This document shows positions 1 to 6,651 of a stretch of DNA of 8,668 nucleotides, piece by piece. Source of the DNA: an uncultured Streptococcus sp. (GTDB taxonomy: Bacteria > Bacillota > Bacilli > Lactobacillales > Streptococcaceae); contig CAJZGQ010000050.1 of assembly GCA_916048115.1 (NCBI GenBank), positions 1 to 8,668 of the forward strand, written 5' to 3'. The notes under the pieces are model-generated. The model did no database searches. It worked only from the letters and a program-made list of their open reading frames with translations, and was not told the DNA's origin. Position numbers and translations under genes: made by a program. Within the stretch, counting starts at the first letter, position 1. Every line of letters starts with the position of its first letter.

Positions 1-77
1 TCATGGAGTTGGATCAAGCGAGCTTGACGAAGGCTAAGGAAACCATTCAAAAAGTGATGGAAGGAAAAGAAAAATGA
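1..77 (+). CDS. wzg: Wzg/CpsA C-terminal end (LytR-CpsA-Psr family), partial
   Basis: An open frame enters from the left edge (first full codon at 3) and ends at TGA 75-77. It encodes only about 24 residues, ending in a charged helix-like tail (…TIQKVMEGKEK). The tail carries no domain, so the call rests mainly on position: in streptococcal capsule operons the gene directly before wzh is wzg, and such a lysine/glutamate-rich end fits. Family knowledge: LytR-CpsA-Psr proteins are membrane-anchored phosphotransferases that transfer lipid-linked polysaccharide to peptidoglycan on the outer face of the membrane. Its stop overlaps the wzh start (ATGA, 74-77), which suggests translational coupling. 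The catalytic domain lies outside the window. Confidence 0.75.
   Translation, partial: MELDQASLTKAKETIQKVMEGKEK
61..65 (+). promoter_or_regulatory. Ribosome binding site of wzh
   Basis: AAGGA lies 8 bases before ATG 74, inside the last codons of wzg. It supports the ATG at 74, which overlaps the upstream stop, as the true wzh start. Confidence 0.7.
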
Positions 78-805
78 TTGATATCCACTCGCACATCGTC
101 TTTGATGTGGATGATGGACCAAAGACAAGAGAAGATACGCGTACCTTATTGGAAGAAAGTTATCGCCAAGGGGTACGGACCATTATCTCCACTTCTCATC
201 GTCGCAAGGGAATGTTTGAAACTCCCGAAGAAAAGATTTCTGAGAATTTTCAAGAAGTGAAAAAAATTGCGGCAGAGGTCGCGCCAGATTTAACGATTCA
301 TTACGGGGCAGAGATCTACTTTACGAATGATGTCTTAAAAAAACTGGAAGAAAAAATCATTCCACGTTTAGCTGAGACGCGCTTTGCTCTGATTGAATTC
401 AGTATGGGAACGCCTTACAAGGAGATTCATACTGCCTTGGACCGTTTGCTCCATCTAGGCGTGACACCGGTGGTGGCCCATATCGAGCGCTACAAGTGCT
501 TGGAGAAAAATGAGGAGCGCGTGCAAGAGATGATTGACATGGGCTGCTACATGCAGATCAATAGTTCGAGTGTTCTCAAGCCTCGCCTCTTTGGGGATGA
601 GCAAAAACAACTGAAAAAACGAGCTCGGTACTTCTTAGAAAAAGACTTGGTCCACTTTGTGGCTAGTGATATGCACAATGTGGATAAACGACCGCCATAC
701 ATGGCAGAAGCCTATCGCTTGATCAAGGAAGAATACGGAGAACAACGAGCACAAGCTCTCTTTGTCAGCAATCAAGAACTCTTGTTAGCGGATGAATTAA
801 TCTAA
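74..805 (+). CDS. wzh: Wzh/CpsB manganese-dependent protein-tyrosine phosphatase (PHP family)
   Basis: 243 residues, full length for this family. Family knowledge: CpsB-type enzymes are cytoplasmic PHP-fold, metal-dependent phosphatases that dephosphorylate the tyrosine tail of the Wze/CpsD kinase and so tune capsule production. All expected metal-site residues are visible: HxH at H5/H7 in the N-terminal DIHSH motif, D14 in the DDG motif, H42 (STSH), E80 (GAE), E108 (IEF), H136 (AHIERY) and D199/H201 (SDMH). This matches the ligand set known for pneumococcal CpsB, so the enzyme looks intact. The start at 74 is set by the family N-terminus MIDIHSH and a good RBS. It overlaps wzg by 4 bases and is followed by a 44-base gap before wzd. 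Confidence 0.96.
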   Translation: MIDIHSHIVFDVDDGPKTREDTRTLLEESYRQGVRTIISTSHRRKGMFETPEEKISENFQEVKKIAAEVAPDLTIHYGAEIYFTNDVLKKLEEKIIPRLAETRFALIEFSMGTPYKEIHTALDRLLHLGVTPVVAHIERYKCLEKNEERVQEMIDMGCYMQINSSSVLKPRLFGDEQKQLKKRARYFLEKDLVHFVASDMHNVDKRPPYMAEAYRLIKEEYGEQRAQALFVSNQELLLADELI

Positions 806-816
806 CCATGAAACAG

Positions 817-830
817 GTGGAGAGATCCAC
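817..830 (+). other. Small hairpin with GNRA-type loop in the wzh-wzd gap
   Basis: GTGGA (817-821) and TCCAC (826-830) are perfectly complementary and enclose the loop GAGA, a GNRA tetraloop. The hairpin ends 3 bases before the wzd ribosome binding site (AAGGAG, 834-839). No T-run follows, so it is not a terminator. It could affect wzd translation or mRNA stability, or be chance. The stem is only 5 bp. Confidence 0.4.
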
Positions 831-833
831 ATG

Positions 834-839
834 AAGGAG
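834..839 (+). promoter_or_regulatory. Ribosome binding site of wzd
   Basis: AAGGAG lies 10 bases before ATG 850. This is the strongest Shine-Dalgarno match in the first half of the window and supports that start. Confidence 0.75.
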
Positions 840-849
840 TAATTAGGAA

Positions 850-1545
850 ATGAACAATCAAGAAAATCAAGCAGTGGAAATTGATGTTTTCGCTATGCTG
901 AAGACCCTATGGAAACGCAAGTTTTCGATCGTTTTGGTCGCTCTTGTCTTTGCCATCGCAGCATTTGGCTATAGTGCCTTTTTAGCCAAGAAAGAATACC
1001 AAAGTACTAGCCGGATCTATGTGGTCAGTCGCCAAAACCAAGACAACAATGCCTTGACAAACTCGGATTTGCAGGCGGGTTCTTACTTGGTGAAAGACTA
1101 CCGTGAGATCATCCTTTCTCAAAATGTCTTGACGCAAGCCATCGAAGAATTGAAACTTGATCTGACACCTGCTGAGTTGTCCAAAAAGATCAGTGTGTCT
1201 GTTCCGACAGATACTCGGATCCTTTCGATTACGGCTAAAGATGGAGATCCAAAAGAAGCGGCTCGTATCGCCAACGGCCTTCGCAATGTAGCGGCTGAAA
1301 AAATCATCTCTGTAACCAAGGTATCAGATGTCACGACTTTGGATGAGGCAGAAGTGCCACAATCACCTTCTTCACCAAATATCCGACGCAATGTCCTTCT
1401 TGGCTTCATTGCTGGAGCTGGTCTGATGGTGGTTCTCTTGGTTGTAGTAGAAGTCTTGGACGATCGTGTCAAGAGACCAGAAGATATCGAAGAGTTGATG
1501 GGCTTCACCTTACTTGGTGTTGTGCCAGATATTAAGAAACTGTAG
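850..1545 (+). CDS. wzd: Wzd/CpsC capsule chain-length regulator and kinase adaptor (Wzz-type)
   Basis: 231 residues, the usual length for streptococcal CpsC. It has the polysaccharide co-polymerase layout: a short cytoplasmic N-terminus, a first membrane segment at about 26-46 (after KRK), an extracellular loop at about 47-180, a proline/serine-rich stretch (PQSPSSP) just before the second membrane segment at about 181-202, then a short charged cytoplasmic tail ([12 protein letters not shown]) to the end. Family knowledge: the cytoplasmic ends of CpsC bind and activate the kinase CpsD, and together they control polymer length and wall attachment at the division site. The BY-kinase is a separate protein encoded next door (1558-2250), the Gram-positive split arrangement, not the fused proteobacterial Wzc. 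Start 850 follows a good RBS. Confidence 0.95.
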   Translation: MNNQENQAVEIDVFAMLKTLWKRKFSIVLVALVFAIAAFGYSAFLAKKEYQSTSRIYVVSRQNQDNNALTNSDLQAGSYLVKDYREIILSQNVLTQAIEELKLDLTPAELSKKISVSVPTDTRILSITAKDGDPKEAARIANGLRNVAAEKIISVTKVSDVTTLDEAEVPQSPSSPNIRRNVLLGFIAGAGLMVVLLVVVEVLDDRVKRPEDIEELMGFTLLGVVPDIKKL

Positions 1546-1557
1546 ACTGGGGATCGC

Positions 1558-2250
1558 ATGAATACGTTAGAAATTTCAAAAAACAAATTACAAGAAATTC
1601 GGAAGGCAGAAGAGTACTTCAATGCCCTTGCGACGAATATCCAATTGAGTGGGGTGGACTTAAAAGTCATCGCCATCTCATCTGTTCAAGAAAATGAAGG
1701 AAAATCAACCACTTCAACCAACTTGGCCGTTGCCTTTGCGCGCGCGGGTTACAAGACCCTTTTGGTCGACTGTGATATCCGGAACTCGGTTATGACAGGG
1801 ATTTTCCGTAGCCGTACCAAGATCCAAGGGTTGACGGATTTCTTAGCTGGTCGTAGCCAATTGGACCAAATCTTGTATGCGACTGATTTTCCAAACTTGG
1901 ATATTATTGAGTCTGGTCAGGTAGCACCAAACCCAACGGGTCTCTTGCAAAGCAAGAACTTCACTGTGATGATGGATGCCCTGCGTGAGCATTTTGACTA
2001 CATCATTGTCGACACGCCTCCAATCGGGGTCGTGATTGATGCGGCAATTATCGCCCAACGCTGTGATGGAACTGTCTTGATCACGGAATCTGGCGCCAAT
2101 GGACGCAAGGCTGTCCAAAAAGCTAAGGACCAATTAGAACAAACAGGCACCCCTTTCTTGGGAGTTGTGCTCAATAAATTTAACATTAAAGCTGCTGAAT
2201 ATGGTTCGTATGGAGGATACGGATCTTACGGAGAGTACGGGAAAAAGTAA
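1558..2250 (+). CDS. wze: Wze/CpsD autophosphorylating tyrosine kinase (BY-kinase)
   Basis: 230 residues. A P-loop kinase of the bacterial tyrosine-kinase family, cytoplasmic but recruited to the membrane by Wzd. Motifs seen: Walker A ENEGKST with K49, Walker A' LLVDCDIR at 68-75, Walker B YIIVDTPP with D152, and the family motif VAPNPTGLL at 122-130. The C-terminus is a tyrosine cluster in three-residue steps (Y215, Y218, Y221, Y224, Y227), the autophosphorylation substrate that Wzh dephosphorylates. The phosphorylation state controls capsule amount and attachment in pneumococcus. It starts 12 bases after wzd, with GGGGA at 1549-1553 as a weak ribosome binding site with short (4-base) spacing. 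All catalytic residues are present, so it should be active. Confidence 0.96.
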   Translation: MNTLEISKNKLQEIRKAEEYFNALATNIQLSGVDLKVIAISSVQENEGKSTTSTNLAVAFARAGYKTLLVDCDIRNSVMTGIFRSRTKIQGLTDFLAGRSQLDQILYATDFPNLDIIESGQVAPNPTGLLQSKNFTVMMDALREHFDYIIVDTPPIGVVIDAAIIAQRCDGTVLITESGANGRKAVQKAKDQLEQTGTPFLGVVLNKFNIKAAEYGSYGGYGSYGEYGKK

Positions 2251-2255
2251 AGAAT

Positions 2256-2259
2256 AGGA
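2256..2259 (+). promoter_or_regulatory. Ribosome binding site of wchA
   Basis: AGGA lies 10 bases before ATG 2270. A second purine-rich block (GAGGGG, 2262-2267) is only 2 bases from the start and too close to be optimal, so the upstream AGGA is the better choice. Confidence 0.5.
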
Positions 2260-2269
2260 TTGAGGGGAA

Positions 2270-3646
2270 ATGGGAGAAGAAAGAATTGAACTGGAAAAAC
2301 TAAATATTGTTCTCTTTCAAAGTTTAGCTGTCCTATTTTCAGCTTACATTGTGAGTCTTTTTAAGGATGCAGAATACACGTCACAGACGATCGCCATTCT
2401 CTATCTCTTACATTTTGTAGCTTTCTACATTAGCAATATTGCCTATCGTTTTTATAGCAGGGGTTACCTGGATGAGCTCTTTCAGGTCTTGAAATACAAT
2501 GTGTTTTTCGCTGTTGGGATCACCTTTACCTCTTTTATGCTCGATGGGGTCTTTTCCATCTCTCGTCGGGGGATGATCTACTTCTTTCTTTTGAATACAT
2601 TTTCTGTCTATGTCATGGATCTCTTGCTCAAGAGATACCGGAGGTCTGTTTCCCCACGGCGGAAAAGCTCGAGAAAGATTTTCCTGATCACAGCGACCAG
2701 TCGGATGGAAAAAGTGTTTGATATTCTGCATTCGCCCAACCTTTATCATGGAGAACTAATCGGTGTCACTGTCATGGACAATACTGATTTTGCTCATTCG
2801 GGTGTACGGGTGGTGCAGCCAGATCAAATGATGAACTTTGTGACCAAGGAAGTGGTGGATGAAGTGTTTATAAATCTGCCAAGTGAGGACTACAATATTA
2901 GTGACTTCGTCTCGGAGTTTGAGAGTATGGGGATTGATGTATCGGTCAATCTCAATGCCTTTAACTTCGCGTCCTTAGGTAATAAACGGGTTCGAGAAGT
3001 CGGAGGACTAAGTGTTGTTACTTTCTCAACCAATTTCTACAAGTCGAGTCACGTGTTTGCTAAACGTCTCTTGGACATTGCAGGAGCCCTCTTTGGTCTC
3101 TTGATTTGTGGCCTAGTGAGTATCGTCTTAGTCCCTCTGATTCGCAAGGATGGCGGACCTGCCTTCTTTGTACAGAAGCGGGTCGGAAAGAACGGACGGT
3201 ATTTCAACTTCTATAAATTCCGCTCTATGCGTGTGGATGCCGAAGAGATTAAGAAAGATCTCATGGCACAAAATACCATGACAGGTGGCATGTTCAAGAT
3301 GGAGAATGATCCGCGGGTAACGCCAATCGGACGCTTTATCCGTAAGACCAGTCTCGATGAATTGCCACAATTTTACAATGTTCTGATCGGTGATATGAGT
3401 CTGGTCGGGACTCGTCCCCCAACGGTTGACGAATACCAAGAATATACGCCAGCCCAAAAACGCCGACTCAGCTTCAAACCAGGCATTACAGGCCTTTGGC
3501 AAGTGAGCGGACGCAGTGAAATCAAGGATTTTGACGAAGTGGTCAAACTGGACGTTGCGTACATGGATGATTGGACGATTTGGAGAGACATTCAGATCTT
3601 GCTCAAGACCGTGAAGGTTGTACTTAGAAAAGAAGGAGCGAAGTAG
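2270..3646 (+). CDS. wchA: WchA/CpsE undecaprenyl-phosphate glucose-1-phosphate transferase
   Basis: 458 residues, typical for a polyprenyl-phosphate hexose-1-phosphate transferase. Four hydrophobic segments are seen near residues 12-31, 39-58, 76-94 and 101-120, then a cytoplasmic Rossmann-like region (about 135-255). A fifth hydrophobic segment (about 266-291) leads into the C-terminal catalytic domain. Catalytic-domain signatures: KRLLD at 265-269, FFVQKRVGKNG at 299-309, FYKFRSM at 314-320, SLDELPQF with D363/E364, GDMSLVGTRPP at 374-384 and FKPGITGLWQVSGR at 402-415. Family knowledge: WchA transfers Glc-1-P from UDP-glucose to undecaprenyl phosphate, the first step of repeat-unit synthesis. 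Sugar choice is inferred from resemblance to WchA and from the WchF partner that follows. The stop codon lies inside a strong hairpin. Confidence 0.94.
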   Translation: MGEERIELEKLNIVLFQSLAVLFSAYIVSLFKDAEYTSQTIAILYLLHFVAFYISNIAYRFYSRGYLDELFQVLKYNVFFAVGITFTSFMLDGVFSISRRGMIYFFLLNTFSVYVMDLLLKRYRRSVSPRRKSSRKIFLITATSRMEKVFDILHSPNLYHGELIGVTVMDNTDFAHSGVRVVQPDQMMNFVTKEVVDEVFINLPSEDYNISDFVSEFESMGIDVSVNLNAFNFASLGNKRVREVGGLSVVTFSTNFYKSSHVFAKRLLDIAGALFGLLICGLVSIVLVPLIRKDGGPAFFVQKRVGKNGRYFNFYKFRSMRVDAEEIKKDLMAQNTMTGGMFKMENDPRVTPIGRFIRKTSLDELPQFYNVLIGDMSLVGTRPPTVDEYQEYTPAQKRRLSFKPGITGLWQVSGRSEIKDFDEVVKLDVAYMDDWTIWRDIQILLKTVKVVLRKEGAK

Positions 3647-3669
3647 GAGACTGCCTACTTCGTCCTTTC
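3632..3669 (+). terminator. Long hairpin across the wchA stop codon (attenuator-like, weak T-tract)
   Basis: CGAAGTAGG (3639-3647) pairs perfectly with CCTACTTCG (3654-3662) around the loop AGACTG (3648-3653). With G3638 bulged, AAGGA (3633-3637) also pairs with TCCTT (3663-3667), giving about 14 base pairs. The wchA stop TAG (3644-3646) is in the 5' arm. The sequence after it (TTCC, then ATG) has no real T-run, so strong intrinsic termination is unlikely because essential downstream genes must be transcribed. Partial attenuation, an mRNA processing or stability element, or a structure controlling wchF translation are the alternatives. The structure is seen directly; the function is inference. 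Confidence 0.55.
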
Positions 3670-3675
3670 CATGTT

Positions 3676-3680
3676 AGGAG
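3676..3680 (+). promoter_or_regulatory. Ribosome binding site of wchF
   Basis: AGGAG lies 4 bases before ATG 3685, just downstream of the hairpin ending near 3669, so the site itself is left unpaired. It supports ATG 3685 as the start. Confidence 0.65.
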
Positions 3681-3684
3681 AAAA

Positions 3685-4857
3685 ATGACACAATCAATTT
3701 ATATCGTTGGTTCCAAAGGTATTCCAGCAAAATATGGTGGTTTTGAGACCTTTGTTGAGAAGTTGACAGAATTCCAAAAAGACAAAGAAATTCAGTATTA
3801 TGTGGCTTGTATGCGGGAAAATTCTGCAAAATCAGACATTACAGCAGATACTTTCGAGCATAATGGAGCAATCTGTTACAATATTGACGTCCCTAATATC
3901 GGTCCTGCGCGTGCTATTGCTTATGATATTGCGGCCCTCAATAAGGCTATTGAAATGGCTAAAGAAAATAAGGATCAAGCTCCGATCTTCTATGTCTTGG
4001 CTTGCCGGATTGGTCCTTTTATCTCAAAAATTAAAAAGAAAATCAAGGCGATTGGTGGGACCCTCATGGTCAATCCAGATGGTCATGAATGGCTTCGCGC
4101 GAAATGGAGTCTCCCAGTCCGTAAGTATTGGAAGTTTTCTGAACAACTCATGGTTAAACATGCCGACCTGTTAATCTGCGATAGCAAGAATATCGAGGCC
4201 TATATTCAAAAGGATTACGCTAAGTATCAGCCACAGACGACCTATATTGCCTATGGAACGGATACAAGCAAGTCTAGCCTGAGTAGAGAAGATGAGAAAA
4301 TACGGACCTGGTTTGCAGACAAGCAAGTCTCCGAAGGAGATTACTATCTTGTCGTGGGACGTTTTGTACCTGAAAATAACTATGAGGCCATGATTCGTGG
4401 CTTTATGCAGTCCAATTCCAAAAAAGATTTTGTCCTGATTACTAATGTAGAGCAAAACAAGTTCTATGAACAGTTGCGCAAGGATACAGGATTTGATCAA
4501 GATCCCCGAGTGAAGTTTGTGGGGACTGTCTATGATCAAGAATTACTTAAATACATTCGTGAGAATGCTTTTGCTTATTTCCATGGTCATGAGGTAGGCG
4601 GGACCAATCCATCTCTTCTTGAGGCGCTAGAGTCTACTAAACTCAACCTCTTGTTAGATGTTGGTTTCAACCGAGAAGTTGGTGAAGATGGAGCACTTTA
4701 TTGGAAGAAAGATCAATTGGCACATGTCATTGATCAAGCTGAGCAATTAGACGCTCAATCCATCGCAGACCTCAATGAGAAATCAAGCCGACGGATCGCA
4801 GAAGCCTTCACTTGGGAAAAGATTGTCACAGACTACGAGAAAGTATTTAAAGGTTAG
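3685..4857 (+). CDS. wchF: WchF beta-1,4-L-rhamnosyltransferase (GT4 with DUF1972 N-terminus)
   Basis: 390 residues, full length. The N-terminus GSKGIPAKYGGFETFVEKL (9-27) is the DUF1972 signature of the WchF/Cps2T family. Conserved blocks follow: NPDGHEW (130-136), YLVVGRFVPENNYEAM (221-236), HGHEVGGTNPSLLEA (300-314) and GFNREVGEDG (327-336). The GT4 donor site is represented by GGTNPSLLE with E313; the first glutamate of the usual EX7E motif is glycine (G305). Family knowledge: WchF/Cps2T adds L-rhamnose from dTDP-rhamnose to the lipid-linked glucose made by WchA, on the cytoplasmic membrane face, and is the committed second step. It follows wchA as in pneumococcal loci with Glc-Rha backbones. 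Composition still resembles the upstream conserved module. Confidence 0.92.
   Translation: MTQSIYIVGSKGIPAKYGGFETFVEKLTEFQKDKEIQYYVACMRENSAKSDITADTFEHNGAICYNIDVPNIGPARAIAYDIAALNKAIEMAKENKDQAPIFYVLACRIGPFISKIKKKIKAIGGTLMVNPDGHEWLRAKWSLPVRKYWKFSEQLMVKHADLLICDSKNIEAYIQKDYAKYQPQTTYIAYGTDTSKSSLSREDEKIRTWFADKQVSEGDYYLVVGRFVPENNYEAMIRGFMQSNSKKDFVLITNVEQNKFYEQLRKDTGFDQDPRVKFVGTVYDQELLKYIRENAFAYFHGHEVGGTNPSLLEALESTKLNLLLDVGFNREVGEDGALYWKKDQLAHVIDQAEQLDAQSIADLNEKSSRRIAEAFTWEKIVTDYEKVFKG
4849..4853 (+). promoter_or_regulatory. Ribosome binding site of the GT4 gene
   Basis: AAAGG in the last codons of wchF lies 6 bases before ATG 4860. With only 2 bases between the two genes, translational coupling is likely. 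Confidence 0.55.
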
Positions 4858-4859
4858 AA

Positions 4860-6008
4860 ATGCAGAAAATATTATATCTCCATGCTGGTGCCGAAATGTA
4901 TGGTGCTGACAAGGTGTTGTTGGAGCTTATTAAGGGTTTGGATAAAGATGCTTTTGAAGCACATGTTATTTTACCCAACGACGGTGTATTAGTGGGTGCT
5001 TTAGAAGAGGTCGGTGCAAAGGTTAAAGTTATTGATTACCCAATTTTGCGCCGGAAATATTTTAATCCAAAAGGGATTCTTGAGTACTTTGGCTCCTATA
5101 ACCGTTACTCCAAACAAATTGCTAAATATGCTAAAGAGAATGGGATTACTCTCGTTCACAACAATACAACTGCGGTGCTGGAGGGAATTTATCTCAAACG
5201 GAAGTTGAAACTTCCATTGATTTGGCATGTGCATGAGATTATCGTCAAGCCAAAAGCCATTTCAGATTTTATCAACTTTTTGATGGGGCGCTATGCGGAT
5301 ACGATTGTGACAGTTTCCAATGCTGTAGCCGACCACGTGAAGCAGTCTCGCTTTGTAAAAGATGACCAAGTTCAAGTCATCTATAATGGTGTTGACAATG
5401 CTGTTTATCATGAAATCGATGCTGGCTCTGTCCGTGACCAATTTGGGATCGCACAGGATGCCTTGGTTATCGGTATAGTTGGTCGAGTGAATGCCTGGAA
5501 AGGTCAAGGAGACTTCCTAGAAGCTGTGACGCCAATTTTACAGGCCAATCCAAAAGCAGTAGCCTTTCTAGCAGGTAGTGCTTTTGAAGGTGAAGAATGG
5601 CGCGTGGATGAGTTGGAAAAAGCTATTTCAGAATCACCAGTAGCTGAACAAATCAAGCGTATCGATTATTATAGTAAGACAACAGAGCTCTATAATATGT
5701 TCGATATCTTTGTCTTGCCAAGTACCAATCCAGATCCTCTACCAACTGTCGTACTAGAAGCTATGGCTTGTGGTAAACCTGTAGTCGGCTACCGTCATGG
5801 TGGTGTCTGTGAAATGGTCAAGGAAGGTGATAACGGCCTTCTTGCCACGCCAAATGAGCCAACAGGATTGTCTAAGGCTATCCAAGAATTAGCAGAGAAT
5901 ACTGAGAAGAGAGAACAATTTGGTAAGGCCTCTGTCCAACGTCAAAAAGAACTCTTCTCATTACAAAGTTATATTCGGAATTTTTCGGAGTTGTATAAGA
6001 AATATTAA
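4860..6008 (+). CDS. GT4-family glycosyltransferase, probable third sugar transferase
   Basis: 382 residues with the GT-B two-domain layout. N-terminal acceptor domain: a glycine-containing loop at 10-17 (GAEMYGAD), HNNTTAVLEG at 100-109, HVHE at 123-126 and a VSNAVADHV block at 152-160. C-terminal donor domain: YNGVD at 175-179, GIVGRVNAWKGQ at 205-216 and PDPLPTVVLEAMACGKPVV at 291-309. In the EX7E motif the first acidic residue is D292 and the second is E300. It probably extends the Glc-Rha lipid intermediate with a nucleotide-activated sugar in the cytoplasm. Donor and linkage cannot be read from sequence. Position after wchF resembles WefA-type transferases of oral streptococcal receptor polysaccharide loci, but I do not assign that name. 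It starts 2 bases after wchF, and composition is still moderate in GC. Confidence 0.9.
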   Translation: MQKILYLHAGAEMYGADKVLLELIKGLDKDAFEAHVILPNDGVLVGALEEVGAKVKVIDYPILRRKYFNPKGILEYFGSYNRYSKQIAKYAKENGITLVHNNTTAVLEGIYLKRKLKLPLIWHVHEIIVKPKAISDFINFLMGRYADTIVTVSNAVADHVKQSRFVKDDQVQVIYNGVDNAVYHEIDAGSVRDQFGIAQDALVIGIVGRVNAWKGQGDFLEAVTPILQANPKAVAFLAGSAFEGEEWRVDELEKAISESPVAEQIKRIDYYSKTTELYNMFDIFVLPSTNPDPLPTVVLEAMACGKPVVGYRHGGVCEMVKEGDNGLLATPNEPTGLSKAIQELAENTEKREQFGKASVQRQKELFSLQSYIRNFSELYKKY

Positions 6009-6009
6009 A

Positions 6010-6651
6010 ATGAATACTGAAAAAATTAAGAATAAATTAAAACCAATCATTTATCCAATTATTAACTTTATTCCTAGACGAAGACTCAAGAATAAAAATT
6101 TTACGATCATTTGTGATAATTGTTGGGCTGGAAAAGTATATCAGGAGTTGGGCTTGCCTTATCAAACACCATTTGTAGGGATGTTTGTCTTTTCGCCTGA
6201 TTATATCAAGATGCTCAAGAATTTAAAACACTATTTGAGTGGAAACATCCCCTTGAAATTTGTTCAGGAATCGAAATATATCAAAGACTTTGATAACGCC
6301 TATCCTCTTGCAATTCTTGATGATATTGAACTTCATTTTTTGCATTATGCAGATGAAGAAGAAGCAACTCAAAAATGGAACCGCCGTTTGAAGAGAATGC
6401 ATTGGGATAATTTGTATTTCAAGTTCAATGACAATGATGCTTGTACTTATGAGCTGATGAAAGAGTTTGAAGAGCTTCCATATAAGAGTAAGGTGATTTT
6501 CTCTTCAAAGAATTATAGTGACCTACCTTCATTGGTCCACTTTAAATCAGCTGAAAAGCAAGGACATGTTGGAATCGATTTAAAAACTTACCACCGCTAT
6601 TTTAATGCTGTTACTTGGTTGAATAAGGGTGGAGAGGATCTAACTAAATGA
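6010..6651 (+). CDS. DUF1919-family polysaccharide biosynthesis protein, function unknown
   Basis: 213 residues from ATG 6010. An open frame extends upstream to 5920, but those 30 codons lie inside the GT4 gene. The N-terminus from 6010 fits the family, since the conserved block CDNCWAGKVYQELGL begins near residue 35. Other DUF1919-like features: YQTPFVGMFVFSPDYIKMLKN at 51-71, HYADEEEATQKWNRR at 112-126, RMHWDNLYFKFNDND at 129-143 and HFKSAEKQGH at 178-187 near the end. No signal peptide or clear membrane segment is visible. A basic, slightly hydrophobic stretch at 8-25 may lie at the membrane. DUF1919 proteins occur in capsule and exopolysaccharide loci. A sugar-modifying or glycosyltransferase role is inference. 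The gap to the previous stop is one base with no good Shine-Dalgarno, suggesting coupled translation. AT-rich, unlike the upstream genes. Confidence 0.85.
   Translation: MNTEKIKNKLKPIIYPIINFIPRRRLKNKNFTIICDNCWAGKVYQELGLPYQTPFVGMFVFSPDYIKMLKNLKHYLSGNIPLKFVQESKYIKDFDNAYPLAILDDIELHFLHYADEEEATQKWNRRLKRMHWDNLYFKFNDNDACTYELMKEFEELPYKSKVIFSSKNYSDLPSLVHFKSAEKQGHVGIDLKTYHRYFNAVTWLNKGGEDLTK
6635..6638 (+). promoter_or_regulatory. Ribosome binding site of the DUF6625-type gene
   Basis: AGGA within the purine-rich stretch 6631-6638 lies 9 bases before ATG 6648. It supports the start that overlaps the upstream stop by 4 bases. Confidence 0.65.

Noticed and set aside
1119..1676. 185-codon open frame on the minus strand across wzd and wze
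   Set aside because: It is antisense to two well-supported genes, with no recognisable domain and no sensible ribosome binding context. It is a codon-usage shadow.
3128..3502. Minus-strand open frame opposite the wchA catalytic domain
   Set aside because: The plus strand here encodes the most conserved part of WchA, so the antisense frame is a shadow.
3671..3688. Five-codon frame ATG-TTA-GGA-GAA-AAA-TGA overlapping the wchF start
   Set aside because: It lacks its own ribosome binding site and contains the wchF one. It is most likely coincidence.
3763..3801. TTGACA followed by TATTAT inside wchF, considered as an internal promoter
   Set aside because: The spacer is about 27 bases, far from the 16-18 expected for a sigma-70-type promoter.
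4171..4539. Minus-strand open frame opposite wchF
   Set aside because: Its hydrophobic look comes from antisense reading of charged codons, and the real gene is on the + strand.
5392..5420. TTGACA inside the GT4 gene, considered as a promoter for the downstream AT-rich cassette
   Set aside because: The hexamer at the right distance (ATCGAT) is a poor -10 match, and a location deep inside the gene makes it unlikely.
5920..6009. Upstream extension of the DUF1919 gene to an ATG at 5920
   Set aside because: These codons lie wholly within the GT4 gene in another frame, and family similarity starts after ATG 6010.
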